DNA of 64,000 nucleotides from the NCBI GenBank assembly GCA_903845125.1, contig CAIMWS010000539.1, positions 86,334 through 150,333 on the forward strand, written 5' to 3'. The position numbers and the translations under genes are program-made. The DNA is from an uncultured Verrucomicrobiota bacterium. GTDB taxonomy: Bacteria; Verrucomicrobiota; Verrucomicrobiia; Limisphaerales; UBA1319. Position 1 is the first letter of the stretch; every line of letters starts with the position of its first letter. The notes under the pieces are model-generated. The model made no database searches. It saw nothing but the letters and a program-made list of their open reading frames with translations, and was not told where the DNA came from. Below are positions 1-9,041 of the stretch, piece after piece.

Positions 1-2
1 CC

Positions 3-3000
3 CGGTTTGATGTGCCATTGCAGTCCTGCGCCATTGGATCGGTTAAAGGAAATATCGGCCATACCGAGGGCGCGGCGGGAATCGCCAGTCTCATCAAGGT
101 GATCCTGCAAATGAAGCATCGGGAAATTCCGGGCCTGCCGCATTTCCAGCAACCCAACGAGTACCTGCATTTGGATGACTCGCCGCTGTACATTCATGCC
201 CAGCCCGGCCCGTGGGAACCGCAGGCGATGCCGCTCCGGGCCGGGGTGAGCGCCTTTGGTTTTTCGGGATCCTATGCCCATGTGGTCGTGGAAGCGGCGT
301 CGGCCACTGCCGCGGTTCGCCCCCTGCCCCCCGCCGAGCCGGAAACGGTGCCCATCGTGTTGTCCGCCATGAACGAAGAACGCTTGCGCGAGGTTGCGCG
401 AGCGCTGCACCAATTCGTTCAAGCCAATCCGTCGGCCAACCTGGCGGATATTGCCTATACGCTCCAGGTGGGACGCCTGCCGATGGCGGAAAGGCTCGCC
501 TTCGTGGTCGGATCGGTGGCGGAGTTGGGCGCGAAGTTGAGCGCTTTTGCCGCCCAGAGCTTGGGCAATCCGGGGTTCCTCCGTGGCCGGGCAGGTTCGG
601 AAAACCAGGCGTGGCTCAAACTCGCCGCGGACGAGGACATGGCGGCCACCATCCGGGCCTGGTTCCAGAAAAAGAAATACGCCCGGTTATTGGACCTGTG
701 GATTCAAGGCTGCGAAATCGATTGGCAAAGCCTCCACGGAAATACCGGAAGCGTGCTCGCCGGGCTGCCCTCTTATCCGTTTGCCCGGGAGCGGTGTTGG
801 ATCCCCGAAGCCGCGGATGCTCCAGGAAAACCGGGTGGACCTGCCCTGGTGGAAACCAGGCCGGAGACCCCGCCAGCGGGGAATATTTCGCCGGCCGGCG
901 AGGATGAAAATACCAGGGGACTGTTTTCCAGTCTGGAGCCGGTGGCCCGGGCGGAGCTGCTCGTGCGGCAAACCGTGGCCCGGCAATTGTCGTGCGGGAT
1001 GGATGCCATCAGCCCCCAACACACTTTCCTGGAATTGCCCTTGGGGTCCTTGGGCATGGTGGACTTGGTCCAGGCTGTGGGGCGCTTCCTGGGGGTGGTA
1101 TTGTCGCCGGCGCTCCTTTTTGAATATCCGAGTATTGCCGGGTTTGCAGCCTATTTGGTCCGCCAATATTCGCGCGAGCTGAACCAGGCAAAAGGTGGTT
1201 CCGCGCCTGCGGGCCAGGCAACCCTGCCACCGCTGCTGGATTCTGCGAGTGAGGTCACCCCCTTATCAGCAGGGCAGCAAGGTTTGTGGGCTTTGCAGCG
1301 GGGCACGCCGGGCATGTCCGCTTATAATTGTCCGATCTGTTTCCGGGTCGGTGAACCGCTGGATGCCCGGCATTTCCAACAAGCCTGCCGGTGCCTGCTC
1401 CAACAACATCCGCTGCTGGCGTCCCGGCTGGAGGAAAGAAATGGCGTGCCGGTTTTTGTGCCCGCGCCAGTGGATCAATTCGAGGTGCAGCAGATCAGCG
1501 CCTGCGGCTGGCCGGATGACCAGCTGCGAAGTCATATCCGGCAGGCGATCCAGCTTCCCTTCAACCTGGATCAAGAGTTGCCGATCCGCGCCAGCCTGTT
1601 GAAAATCTCGGACACGGAGACGGTGGTGCTCATCACCGTGCACCATATCGTTTTTGATGGCAGTTCCTTCCCGCTCCTGATGCGGAGCCTGCTCGGTGCC
1701 TATGGGTGTTTGAGAAGCGGCCGCCAGCCGGAAACCGCCTCCGGCAGGGGGGTGGGGTATCGGGATTATGTCCTGGCGGAGCAGAAGTTGATGGGTGGAG
1801 CCGAAGGCGCGGGCCGTCTGGCCTATTGGAAAGAGCGGCTGGCGGAAGAACCGCCGCCCATGGAAATCCCGCTGGATTACCCACGTTCATCCGCACAGCC
1901 TTTTGTGGGGCAAACCGTTTCCCTGGCCATGGCCAGTGGCCAGGCCGCAAAACTGAGGGTTTTCAGCCAGGACCAGGCGCTTTATGCGTCATCCGTTTTT
2001 CTGGCTGCCTTTCACGAGCTTTTGAAACTCTACTCCGGGCAGGCGGATCAAATAATCGGCATGCCGGTGAATGAGCGATCCGACGACCGGTTTCGTTGCA
2101 CCATCGGATATTTCGTCAACCTGGTGCCCATTCGGAACCGTGGCATTGGGGAACAGCCCTTCGTGGAATTGGCGCAGGCGGTGCAACGTTCCATTCTGGC
2201 CGGTTTGGCCAATCGCTATCCTTTCCCGGCCTTGGTGCGGGAATTGAAAAAGTCCGGCCAGGGGGAACATCCCATTTTCCAGGTGGCCTTTGAATATCAG
2301 AATTTTCTCCGCCCCGGAGATGTTGGCGCGGTAAACCAGGCCATGGCCACGGCCTTCCCCATCACCTGGATGGAAGGTTTGCACCAGGAGGGCGAGTACG
2401 AATTGGCTTTGGAGGTCATTGAGCAGGAGGAGGGAGGATTTCAGCTCAACCTGAAATTCAATCCAACCCGGCTGCGGGTCCACACGGCCACCCGGATGCT
2501 TTCCCAATTGGTGGTGCTGCTTGAATCGGCACTGGAAAATCCCCAACGGGCGCTCACCGCAGGGCTGCTTCTTTCGCCAGCGGACGGCGTTCTCCTCCAG
2601 CAGTGGAATAGCACTTCCGGTGACTATCCCCGGGATGCCTGCATCCACCATTTGTTCGAAAGCCAGGCCCGGCGCAGCCCTGAATCCATCGCCCTGGTCT
2701 ATGGGGAAAAGACGATGTCCTACCAGGAACTGGATGAGCGCAGCATGCGTCTGGCGTGCCATCTGCAGCAGTTGGGCGTGCAGCCGGACTCCGTGGTGGG
2801 CCTCTGCCTGGAACGTTCGCTGGAAATGGTCGTGGCCCTGCTCGGCATTTTAAAGGCCGGGGGAGCTTATTTGCCCTTGGATCCGGATTATCCGGATGAG
2901 CGGCTGGCCTTCATGGTTGGCGATAGCAAAACGCGCTGGATTCTTTCCCAGTCGCATTTGGCTGGCAAAGTGGGAAAAATCAAAAGCCCCCAGACCCAGA

Positions 3001-5213
3001 TCCTGGTCCTCGACACGGACTGGAAAAAGGTCGTGGGCAGCGCCAAACGGAAGCCCGCCTTGAAGCGGGAAGTGGGAGCCCGCCACCTCGCGTATGTCCT
3101 CTACACCTCGGGCAGTACCGGCACGCCCAAAGGGGTGATGGTGGAGCATCAAGCGCTGTGCAACCGGATTTTGTGGATGCAACGGGAATACCCGCTGGAC
3201 CAGGCTGGCCGGGTCCTGCAAAAAACGCCATTTAGTTTCGACGTGTCGGGATGGGAGTTCCATTGGCCGCTGATCGCCGGGGCCAGGCTCATTCTGGCCG
3301 CCCCGGGGAAACACAAGGATCCCGAGTATCTCGCCGATATCATTCAGGCCCAGGCCATCACGGTCCTGCATTTTGTGCCCTCCATGCTGCAGGCCTTTTT
3401 AAGCATCGGGCCAGCCGGCCAATGCCAAAGCCTCAAACAGGTCTTTTGCAGCGGCGAGGAATTGATCCCGGCGCTGGCCGGGCAGTTTTATAAAAGGCTC
3501 CCCCAGGCCTGGCTCCACAACCTTTACGGGCCAACCGAAGCGGCCATCGATGTCACCTACACCACCTGTGCACGGGAGGCTGCCAAGGTGGTCATTGGCA
3601 AGCCCATTTCCAACGTGCAAATCCACATCGTTGATTCCCAATTGCGCCTGCTCCCGATCGGCTTCCCAGGGGAGTTGTGCATTGCGGGGGATGCCTTGGC
3701 GCGCGGTTACCTGAACCTCCCCAGCCTCACGGCGGACCGCTTTGTGGAAAATCCCTTTGCCCAAGGCACCCGGCTCTATCGCACCGGCGACCTGGCCCGC
3801 TGGACTTCCGAGGGGGAGATTGAGTTCCTGGGCCGGCTCGACCAGCAAGTCAAGATTCGCGGCTGCCGCATCGAATTGGGGGAAATTGAAACCGCCATGG
3901 CGGGATTGGAGGGGATCCGGGAGGTGGTGGTGGTGGCGCAGGCGGATCCCGATGACCGGCAATTGGTTGCCTACTACGTCAGCTCCGGAGCCGCCTTGGA
4001 TCAGCAACGGCTCCGCGCGCAATTGAGGCAAACGCTTCCGGAGCACATGATTCCCAGCGGTTTTGTCCAGTTGGATCACCTTCCGCTCACCGCCAGCGGG
4101 AAAGTGGACCGCCGGCAGCTGTCCCAAAAGCCGGCCGCGCTGCGGCCGGAGGTGTCCGGCAGCCAGCCCCGGACCGAAACCCAGGCCCGGCTGGCTGGGT
4201 TGTGGTGCGCAGCGCTCTCCCTGAAAACGGTGGGGATTTACGAGAGCTTCTTCGACCTGGGGGGGCACTCGCTCTCCGCCCTGACGCTGATGGCGAAGGT
4301 CAACGCCACGTTCAATGCCCGGCTGCCGGTGGCCACGCTCCTGGAGGTGAAATGCATCGCCGGGCTGGCCGACCGCCTGGACCACCGGGATGCGGACGAA
4401 CGCAGCCCGCTGATTGCGCTGGCGCCGCAGGGCACCCGGCTGCCGATATTTTTGGTCCCGGGCAGCGGTGACAGCGGGTTCAGCTTTATGCCGTTGAGCT
4501 GTGCCTTGGGCCCTGATCAGCCCGTTTTCCTATTCCCGCCCCCGGGTTTGCGTGAACCACGGGCAACACCTGCCACCATTGAGGAAATGGCGGCGCATTA
4601 CATCGGCCAGCTGCCGCCCTTAGCCGGTGCGGCGGGGTATTGCCTCGGGGGCTGGAGCATGGGCGGGGTGGTGGCTTATGAGATGGCCTGCCAAATGGCC
4701 GGGCAGGGGATTCCGGTGGAGCGCTTGATCCTCCTGGATAGTTATCTGCCGGAACATTTTGAGGCTTTTTCACGGGCCGTTGGCGAGGGGGATGGGGCGT
4801 CAACATCCGGCATCCATCCCTTTAAAGCGATGGCCCGGGGTGATTCCTTGGGGGGGAATCCGGAGGTGGGTTTGCTCGCCGCCCAGCAGCAGGCCCTGGC
4901 CCGTTACCGGGCCTCGCGAGTCCATCCCGGAGAGGTGGTTTATTTTTACGCCACGGAAAACGTGCCCGTGGCCGCGGGCGGGTTGGGCGTGGCGCTGCCG
5001 TCCGTGGCCGCCCGCCTGCAGGAGGTGACTTGCGCGGTCTGGAGCCGGTATTTGCCGCGGATTGCGGCCCGGTTTGTGGCCGTGCCCGGTTCGCATGAAT
5101 CCATGATGCGGGAGCCATCGGTCCACTTTATTGCCAGCGAAATCCTGGCCTTTTGCGGCCCGGTGGTGGTGAACTCCGGCGAGCCGGTTCACCCGCCAAG
5201 CAAACGGGGTTGA
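3..5213 (+). CDS. Hybrid PKS-NRPS, 3' part: KS(C-term)-ACP-C-A(Ser)-PCP-TE
   Basis: The reading frame is open through the left edge, so the 5' end is missing; residues are numbered from the GTG at 12. Order: end of a ketosynthase (to about 97) with the GNIGHTEGAAG active-site His block; a KS-type linker ending LPSYPFARERCW with no acyltransferase or reductase; ACP (about 302-385, Ser346 in PLGSLGM, where the usual Asp before Ser is Gly); condensation domain (about 413-860, HHIVFDG at 544); adenylation domain (about 878-1361, YTSGSTGTPKG, NLYGPTEAA, YRTGDLARW); PCP (LGGHSLS, Ser1420); type I thioesterase (GWSMGG, Ser1549; late His in GSHES). The pocket residues align with GrsA as D-V-W-H-F-S-L-I-D, nearly the EntF serine code. 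The enzyme should extend an acyl chain, add L-serine and release the product by hydrolysis or cyclisation. A KS module lacking AT implies a trans-acting acyltransferase encoded elsewhere. Confidence 0.93.
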   Translation, partial: RFDVPLQSCAIGSVKGNIGHTEGAAGIASLIKVILQMKHREIPGLPHFQQPNEYLHLDDSPLYIHAQPGPWEPQAMPLRAGVSAFGFSGSYAHVVVEAASATAAVRPLPPAEPETVPIVLSAMNEERLREVARALHQFVQANPSANLADIAYTLQVGRLPMAERLAFVVGSVAELGAKLSAFAAQSLGNPGFLRGRAGSENQAWLKLAADEDMAATIRAWFQKKKYARLLDLWIQGCEIDWQSLHGNTGSVLAGLPSYPFARERCWIPEAADAPGKPGGPALVETRPETPPAGNISPAGEDENTRGLFSSLEPVARAELLVRQTVARQLSCGMDAISPQHTFLELPLGSLGMVDLVQAVGRFLGVVLSPALLFEYPSIAGFAAYLVRQYSRELNQAKGGSAPAGQATLPPLLDSASEVTPLSAGQQGLWALQRGTPGMSAYNCPICFRVGEPLDARHFQQACRCLLQQHPLLASRLEERNGVPVFVPAPVDQFEVQQISACGWPDDQLRSHIRQAIQLPFNLDQELPIRASLLKISDTETVVLITVHHIVFDGSSFPLLMRSLLGAYGCLRSGRQPETASGRGVGYRDYVLAEQKLMGGAEGAGRLAYWKERLAEEPPPMEIPLDYPRSSAQPFVGQTVSLAMASGQAAKLRVFSQDQALYASSVFLAAFHELLKLYSGQADQIIGMPVNERSDDRFRCTIGYFVNLVPIRNRGIGEQPFVELAQAVQRSILAGLANRYPFPALVRELKKSGQGEHPIFQVAFEYQNFLRPGDVGAVNQAMATAFPITWMEGLHQEGEYELALEVIEQEEGGFQLNLKFNPTRLRVHTATRMLSQLVVLLESALENPQRALTAGLLLSPADGVLLQQWNSTSGDYPRDACIHHLFESQARRSPESIALVYGEKTMSYQELDERSMRLACHLQQLGVQPDSVVGLCLERSLEMVVALLGILKAGGAYLPLDPDYPDERLAFMVGDSKTRWILSQSHLAGKVGKIKSPQTQILVLDTDWKKVVGSAKRKPALKREVGARHLAYVLYTSGSTGTPKGVMVEHQALCNRILWMQREYPLDQAGRVLQKTPFSFDVSGWEFHWPLIAGARLILAAPGKHKDPEYLADIIQAQAITVLHFVPSMLQAFLSIGPAGQCQSLKQVFCSGEELIPALAGQFYKRLPQAWLHNLYGPTEAAIDVTYTTCAREAAKVVIGKPISNVQIHIVDSQLRLLPIGFPGELCIAGDALARGYLNLPSLTADRFVENPFAQGTRLYRTGDLARWTSEGEIEFLGRLDQQVKIRGCRIELGEIETAMAGLEGIREVVVVAQADPDDRQLVAYYVSSGAALDQQRLRAQLRQTLPEHMIPSGFVQLDHLPLTASGKVDRRQLSQKPAALRPEVSGSQPRTETQARLAGLWCAALSLKTVGIYESFFDLGGHSLSALTLMAKVNATFNARLPVATLLEVKCIAGLADRLDHRDADERSPLIALAPQGTRLPIFLVPGSGDSGFSFMPLSCALGPDQPVFLFPPPGLREPRATPATIEEMAAHYIGQLPPLAGAAGYCLGGWSMGGVVAYEMACQMAGQGIPVERLILLDSYLPEHFEAFSRAVGEGDGASTSGIHPFKAMARGDSLGGNPEVGLLAAQQQALARYRASRVHPGEVVYFYATENVPVAAGGLGVALPSVAARLQEVTCAVWSRYLPRIAARFVAVPGSHESMMREPSVHFIASEILAFCGPVVVNSGEPVHPPSKRG

Positions 5214-5269
5214 CACTCCGCTGGCCGCCGCATTCTAATGGCGGCAGTAATCTGAGTCCGCCGGCCCAG

Positions 5270-5290
5270 GCTCCGGGAAAAACCCGGAGC
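5270..5290 (+). terminator. Perfect 8-bp hairpin downstream of the PKS-NRPS gene
   Basis: GCTCCGGG and CCCGGAGC flank an AAAAA loop, 56 bases past the stop codon of the megasynthase. Partly complementary GC-rich arms lie outside it. There is no following U-run, so intrinsic termination is uncertain; it may only protect the 3' end. Confidence 0.25.
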
Positions 5291-5350
5291 ACCCGGTTGG
5301 GCGGCTTATAACCAGCCGGTGCGATTGCCGGAAACCAAAGACATTGTCCA

Positions 5351-6043
5351 ATGAGCGAAGCAGGCGAAATCATCCTGATCAACAGCACGACCTGTGCCGG
5401 AAAAACCACTTTGACGCGTGAGCTGCAAAAAATTTCTGCAAAGCCCTACCTCGCGACGGATTACGATATTTTTATCGCGATGATGGCGGTCAAGTATGTC
5501 ATGCTCCATGAATCGATCCTTCAGCCTCCCCACCATCCCTATGCCGTGACGAGCAATGCCTGGACGCAGGAAGGATTCGAGGTTCACCAGCAGGTGGAGA
5601 ATCCAAGAACCTATCGGATGATGGTGGGGCGGACCGCCTGGAACATTCTCCGGGGAATGACCCGCGCCTATGCGGCGATGGCCAAAGCCGGTAATAATCT
5701 TGTCTTGGGGGATATTATTACGGAGCGGCTCCTGCCGGAATATTGCGCCGCGTTCAAAGGGCTGAGGGTTTTTTTTGTGGGAGTCCATTGCTCGCTGGCC
5801 GAGCTTGAGCGGCGGGAGGATGTCATGCCCAACCGCACGGTCGGTTGTGCCAGGGCGCAGTTCGGGCAGGTTCACGTCCCGGGCGAATACGATCTCACCG
5901 TCAATACCGAAAAGGACAATCCCACGCGTTGCGCGGAACAAATCCTGGATTTTGTCGCGAACCACCCACCCAGGGTATTCGAAACCTTGATCGGCCGTTA
6001 CGCGGATCGCGCGGTCACCGACTTCCCCGTCCCGTGGTGGTGA
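5351..6043 (+). CDS. Chloramphenicol phosphotransferase-like P-loop kinase (copy 1)
   Basis: A 230-residue protein of the CPT-like P-loop family (Streptomyces venezuelae Cpt type, which phosphorylates the drug's primary hydroxyl). Walker A is NSTTCAGKTT (residues 11-20), with Ser12 where GxxxxGK[ST] normally has Gly. The following LATDYD segment places Asp39 at the catalytic-Asp position of Cpt. The later block FVGVHCSLAELERRE, then NRTVGCARAQ and VHVPGEYDLTVNT, matches the family's substrate/nucleotide closing region. A C-terminal extension (PPRVF, then RYA and TDFPV near the end) is shared with the paralogue at 6200-6901 on the opposite strand. It begins 137 bases after the megasynthase stop on the same strand. 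A self-resistance or tailoring kinase is possible, but the substrate is unknown; these folds also act on other small molecules. The Shine-Dalgarno is weak. Confidence 0.8.
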   Translation: MSEAGEIILINSTTCAGKTTLTRELQKISAKPYLATDYDIFIAMMAVKYVMLHESILQPPHHPYAVTSNAWTQEGFEVHQQVENPRTYRMMVGRTAWNILRGMTRAYAAMAKAGNNLVLGDIITERLLPEYCAAFKGLRVFFVGVHCSLAELERREDVMPNRTVGCARAQFGQVHVPGEYDLTVNTEKDNPTRCAEQILDFVANHPPRVFETLIGRYADRAVTDFPVPWW

Positions 6044-6137
6044 GCCATGGCTTGACGGCAGCCCGCAGCAAATTCTCCCTGGGAGAGGAGGACAGTTTTT
6101 CCTTTTCTGGGTGATCGTGGTTAAATCTGAAAATTAT

Positions 6138-6155
6138 AAACCACGGAATACACGG
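6138..6155. repeat. Possible remnant of a dispersed ACCACGGAATACACGG-type repeat
   Basis: The words ACCACGGAATACACGG resemble a motif I recall as recurrent in intergenic DNA of many environmental bacteria. Only one copy is seen here. It partly overlaps the right arm of a hairpin (CGTGGTT 6116-6122 with AACCACG 6139-6145) lying between the ends of two convergent genes, so it may also act in transcription termination. Confidence 0.3.
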
Positions 6156-6199
6156 CCAGGGTTCACGATGAACCTGCAATCCCAAGGCGGATCGGGCAG

Positions 6200-6901
6200 C
6201 TACCAAATTTGCACCGGAAACCCGGTGGTTTTCCGGCCGGCGTAGCGCGGCGCCAATTGAGAGAAAACCCGGGGTGGGTTGGCGGCCACAAAATCGAGGA
6301 TCTGCCGGGCGCAAGCTTCGGCGTCCGCGGTCCCGGAGTTCACCACCAAATCGAACTCACCCGGTTCCTTCAAAGCCGCGCTTTGCACCCTGGCGCCTCC
6401 GGCAGTGCGGTTAGGATGCGCCCGTTCCCGACGTTCCAGTTCCGCGAGCGGGCAGTCGATATGGATCAGATACACTTTGAGTCCATCAAAGGCGTGGCAA
6501 TAATCCGCCAGCAGGACTTCGGAAACCACATCCGCGATGATCAAGTTGTTGCCGATCCGGGCCATGGCCGCAAAGGCGGCATGCATGCCCTGCAGAGATC
6601 GCCAGGCTGTGGGGCCGCAATAAAGATGAAAAACCGGGGGATCTCCAGCCTCCTGCACGATGACCTCGTAGCCCTCCCGGGTCATGGAGGTCCCCGGCTC
6701 CGGCCAGGTGAATATCTTCGGCTGGATCGAGCGGTCCAGGCCGACATATTTCAGCGGGAACATCGGCAGGAAATCGTCGTGGCCGCTCGCAAGATAAGGC
6801 TTTTCCGAGATTCGCTGCATCGCTTGGGCGATCGTGGTCTTGCCGGCGCAGGAGACGCCAGCCAGCAGGATGATTTCCCCAAATTCACGGTAGTCTGGCA
6901 T
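6200..6901 (-). CDS. Chloramphenicol phosphotransferase-like P-loop kinase (copy 2)
   Basis: A 233-residue paralogue of the protein at 5351-6043, convergent with it. Walker A is canonical here, GVSCAGKT (Gly15 to Thr22), and Asp42 in LASGHDD takes the position of the Cpt catalytic Asp. The LIHIDCPLAELERRE, PNRTAGGARVQ and PGEFDLVVN blocks align with copy 1, as does the C-terminal tail (PPRVF, RYAGR, TGFPV, terminal W). Sequence divergence across the middle suggests an old duplication. Like copy 1 it should bind ATP and transfer a phosphate to a small molecule; no substrate can be read from the sequence. The stop codons of the two copies are about 156 bases apart. Confidence 0.8.
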   Translation of the reverse strand: MPDYREFGEIILLAGVSCAGKTTIAQAMQRISEKPYLASGHDDFLPMFPLKYVGLDRSIQPKIFTWPEPGTSMTREGYEVIVQEAGDPPVFHLYCGPTAWRSLQGMHAAFAAMARIGNNLIIADVVSEVLLADYCHAFDGLKVYLIHIDCPLAELERRERAHPNRTAGGARVQSAALKEPGEFDLVVNSGTADAEACARQILDFVAANPPRVFSQLAPRYAGRKTTGFPVQIW

Positions 6902-7013
6902 GGCGCCAGCGTTCCATCGGGATGCCCGGGCGTCAACTCTGGATTTGATTTTCCCACGGGAGGGTAACTATTGATGGTTTTTCATAGGGGGCAGCAACCT
7001 GGCCAGGAAGGAA

Positions 7014-7130
7014 ATGGTCCAAGCACTACGCGCACGTTATGAACACGGCTCAAAGGCCGCCCATGGTAGAATACTTAATGAGCTCACCGCCGTGCTCGTG
7101 GCCACCAACCGCCAGATCGCGAGGCAACCA
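7014..7130 (+). pseudogene. Fragment resembling the N-terminal region of an IS481/integrase-type transposase
   Basis: The translation RYEHGSKAAHGRILNEL followed by TAVLVATNRQIAR resembles the recurrent transposase pattern RY..AS...K.RILDEF.A.TGYHRKYAIR, which lies ahead of the DDE catalytic core in many integrase-type transposases. The rest is unrelated and no DDE residues follow. A good ribosome-binding site (AGGAAGGAA) precedes the ATG at 7014, and the frame stays open to 7268 without further similarity. I read it as a decayed insertion-sequence remnant in the 385-base gap between genes at 6902-7286. Apart from the terminator at 7211-7247 I see nothing else in that gap. Confidence 0.4.
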
Positions 7131-7210
7131 AACAACGGGCAGGGTAACTGCAAGGAGGTGGCGGCCGTCCTGCTTTATCTCCCGGCCCGGCATGGGCACT
7201 GCGTGGGTAC

Positions 7211-7247
7211 AAAAAAGCCCGAGGCGCCGTCTCCGGCGCGCTCGGGC
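7211..7247 (-). terminator. Intrinsic terminator of the secreted-protein gene at 7287-8876
   Basis: GCCCGAG (7217-7223) pairs with CTCGGGC (7241-7247). GCGCCG (7224-7229) pairs with CGGCGC (7234-7239), with one bulged base and a TCTC loop. Read on the minus strand, the stem is followed by six U residues (AAAAAA, 7211-7216). It sits 40 bases past the stop codon. Confidence 0.85.
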
Positions 7248-7286
7248 AGCGTGGACTTTCCCGGTTAAAGAAAGGATTCCGGGTGG

Positions 7287-8876
7287 CTACGGCTTTTGCA
7301 GCCGGAAGAAATACGGGGTGGCATTGGTGAGCGCGGCAGCGGGCACCAGCACCATTCGGCGCGGCCCCAACTGGACGATATTGCCCCAGCCCGGATCAAA
7401 CCAGGAACCCGGCTGGAGTGTGTCGCTGGCCTGGAGGTTGAAGCCCACCGCCGGGAGCGTCCAGGAGAGGCTGAAGGCCGTGGTGGAGGGGACCAGCATC
7501 ACGCCCGCGTTATCCTGCGCGGCTACCTTCCATTTGCCGGTGTCCAGCGTTTCCGCGGCAAACGAATCATCGAGCGCGGTTTCCGCGCCGGTGATCTGGA
7601 ACCGGTTGAAGACCGCTTTCTGGCCGATGAAGTCCAGGTTGTTTGGCTGTGCGCCCAGGTAGGCAATCAGCGGTTCGGCAAACAGGGCGGCGGTGTCGGC
7701 GCCCAGGGTGAAGTTGGTGGCGCTGCCGTTCGGGGCGGTCAAGGTGACAGCGGTGTTCTGGCTGAAGGTGACGCTCCAAGTGCCCAAGGGGGTATCGTTG
7801 GTCACGAAGGCCAGCGTGCCGGCCGGCCCGGTGGCTGGATTGGCGTTCCACAACATCGAATTGCCGCCGGGCTGGTTGGTCTTGACCATGAACCGGGCGA
7901 TGCCCAGCCCGTTGGCGTCGCTGGTCAACTGTAAAAATATCAGGCTGCCGGCGTTCCAATCCACCGCGGTATCGTCGGCGCCATACACCAGCGCGGACTG
8001 CGGCACCAGGAACAGGTGCGCCTGGAAACCCGCGTAATTGGTTCCGGGAAAGGACTTGAGGCTGAAAGAATAGGTCACCGGCTTGCTCTGCCCCACCCAG
8101 GCATAGTTGTTGGCGTTCGGCGGATCATTGGTGTCGGTCAGCAGGGTGTGGATGTTTTGCCGTTGGTATTGAGCGCCGGAGGCGCTGGCGTAAACATTAA
8201 GCCCGGTGGTCAGCCGGCTGTCGATGGCCATGGTCGGGCGGACGATGGTGGTGTCTTTTTTCCCGTGGAGGATCACGTTGTCCACCCAGAACGTGGCGGC
8301 ACCGTCCAGCGAGCTGCCGGCCCACATTTTCAGAACCACGCCGTTGATGGTGTCGATCTTGGCGGCAGAGGGATCGATTGCCAACTCCACATGCAGCCAG
8401 CCGTTGCTGGCGGTGTTGGGGATGGTCTGGGATTTCAGCCAGATCTGGGCCCAATCGGTCGTTTTGAAACCGGTCTCCAGCGTGCCGAAATTACCCGAGG
8501 AATTCACCGCGGAGCCGGCTTCGTAGCGGATATCGAACACCAGGTTGGTGTATTTGGAGCCATCCAGCGTCACGGTGTTGCCGCTGGCATCCTTGAAGTT
8601 ACCATAAACGGCGAATTGGTTATCGCCCAGGGTTTTATCGAAGAGGATGGTGGCCTTCAGGGAGCCGGAATTGGCATCCTGGGCGGCGTCCACGCCGGGA
8701 TCCACCTCGTAGATCTGGCTGGAGCCACCCCACCAGCGGCTCCAAACGGCGTTCTCCTCGGCCCCAAATTTGTTGATCACGAAATCATCCTCCGCCCGTA
8801 AGTTTTGGGCGGGAGCGGCCAGAACCAATCCGGCCAGGATGAGCTGATTTAACATCGAGCATGTGTTTTTTTTCAT
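7287..8876 (-). CDS. Secreted protein of unknown function, carbohydrate-binding-like sandwich domains
   Basis: The start chosen is the ATG at 8876, which begins a clear signal peptide (MKKNTC, hydrophobic LILAGLVLAA, cleavage near NLRA) and follows AAGGATT; the frame extends 41 codons further upstream without similarity. The mature protein has about 500 residues. Residues 30-210 resemble a beta-sandwich carbohydrate-binding module: DDF/NKFG start, an aromatic-rich WSRWWGG segment, and a strand ending TFWVDNVILHG as seen in CBM-like jelly rolls. A second sandwich-like region follows, and the tail (GSWFDPGWGN, then LVPAAALTNATPYFFRLQKP) is a pattern seen at the ends of Verrucomicrobia exported proteins. 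No catalytic motif is recognised. It is monocistronic with its own terminator. Confidence 0.75.
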   Translation of the reverse strand: MKKNTCSMLNQLILAGLVLAAPAQNLRAEDDFVINKFGAEENAVWSRWWGGSSQIYEVDPGVDAAQDANSGSLKATILFDKTLGDNQFAVYGNFKDASGNTVTLDGSKYTNLVFDIRYEAGSAVNSSGNFGTLETGFKTTDWAQIWLKSQTIPNTASNGWLHVELAIDPSAAKIDTINGVVLKMWAGSSLDGAATFWVDNVILHGKKDTTIVRPTMAIDSRLTTGLNVYASASGAQYQRQNIHTLLTDTNDPPNANNYAWVGQSKPVTYSFSLKSFPGTNYAGFQAHLFLVPQSALVYGADDTAVDWNAGSLIFLQLTSDANGLGIARFMVKTNQPGGNSMLWNANPATGPAGTLAFVTNDTPLGTWSVTFSQNTAVTLTAPNGSATNFTLGADTAALFAEPLIAYLGAQPNNLDFIGQKAVFNRFQITGAETALDDSFAAETLDTGKWKVAAQDNAGVMLVPSTTAFSLSWTLPAVGFNLQASDTLQPGSWFDPGWGNIVQLGPRRMVLVPAAALTNATPYFFRLQKP

Positions 8877-9041
8877 AATCCTTGAGTAATGGTGGCGGTT
8901 TTGGGCTGGCATTGGCGTCCAGCCCCAAAACAGCCCTATAAGATTGAATATAAATACCGGGTGGCAGGCAAGCAATACTGATTCTCCCGGCCTGGCCAAC
9001 TAATGGGAACCCCACAGCGCCGGCGGGAGTCCGGCCGGGCT

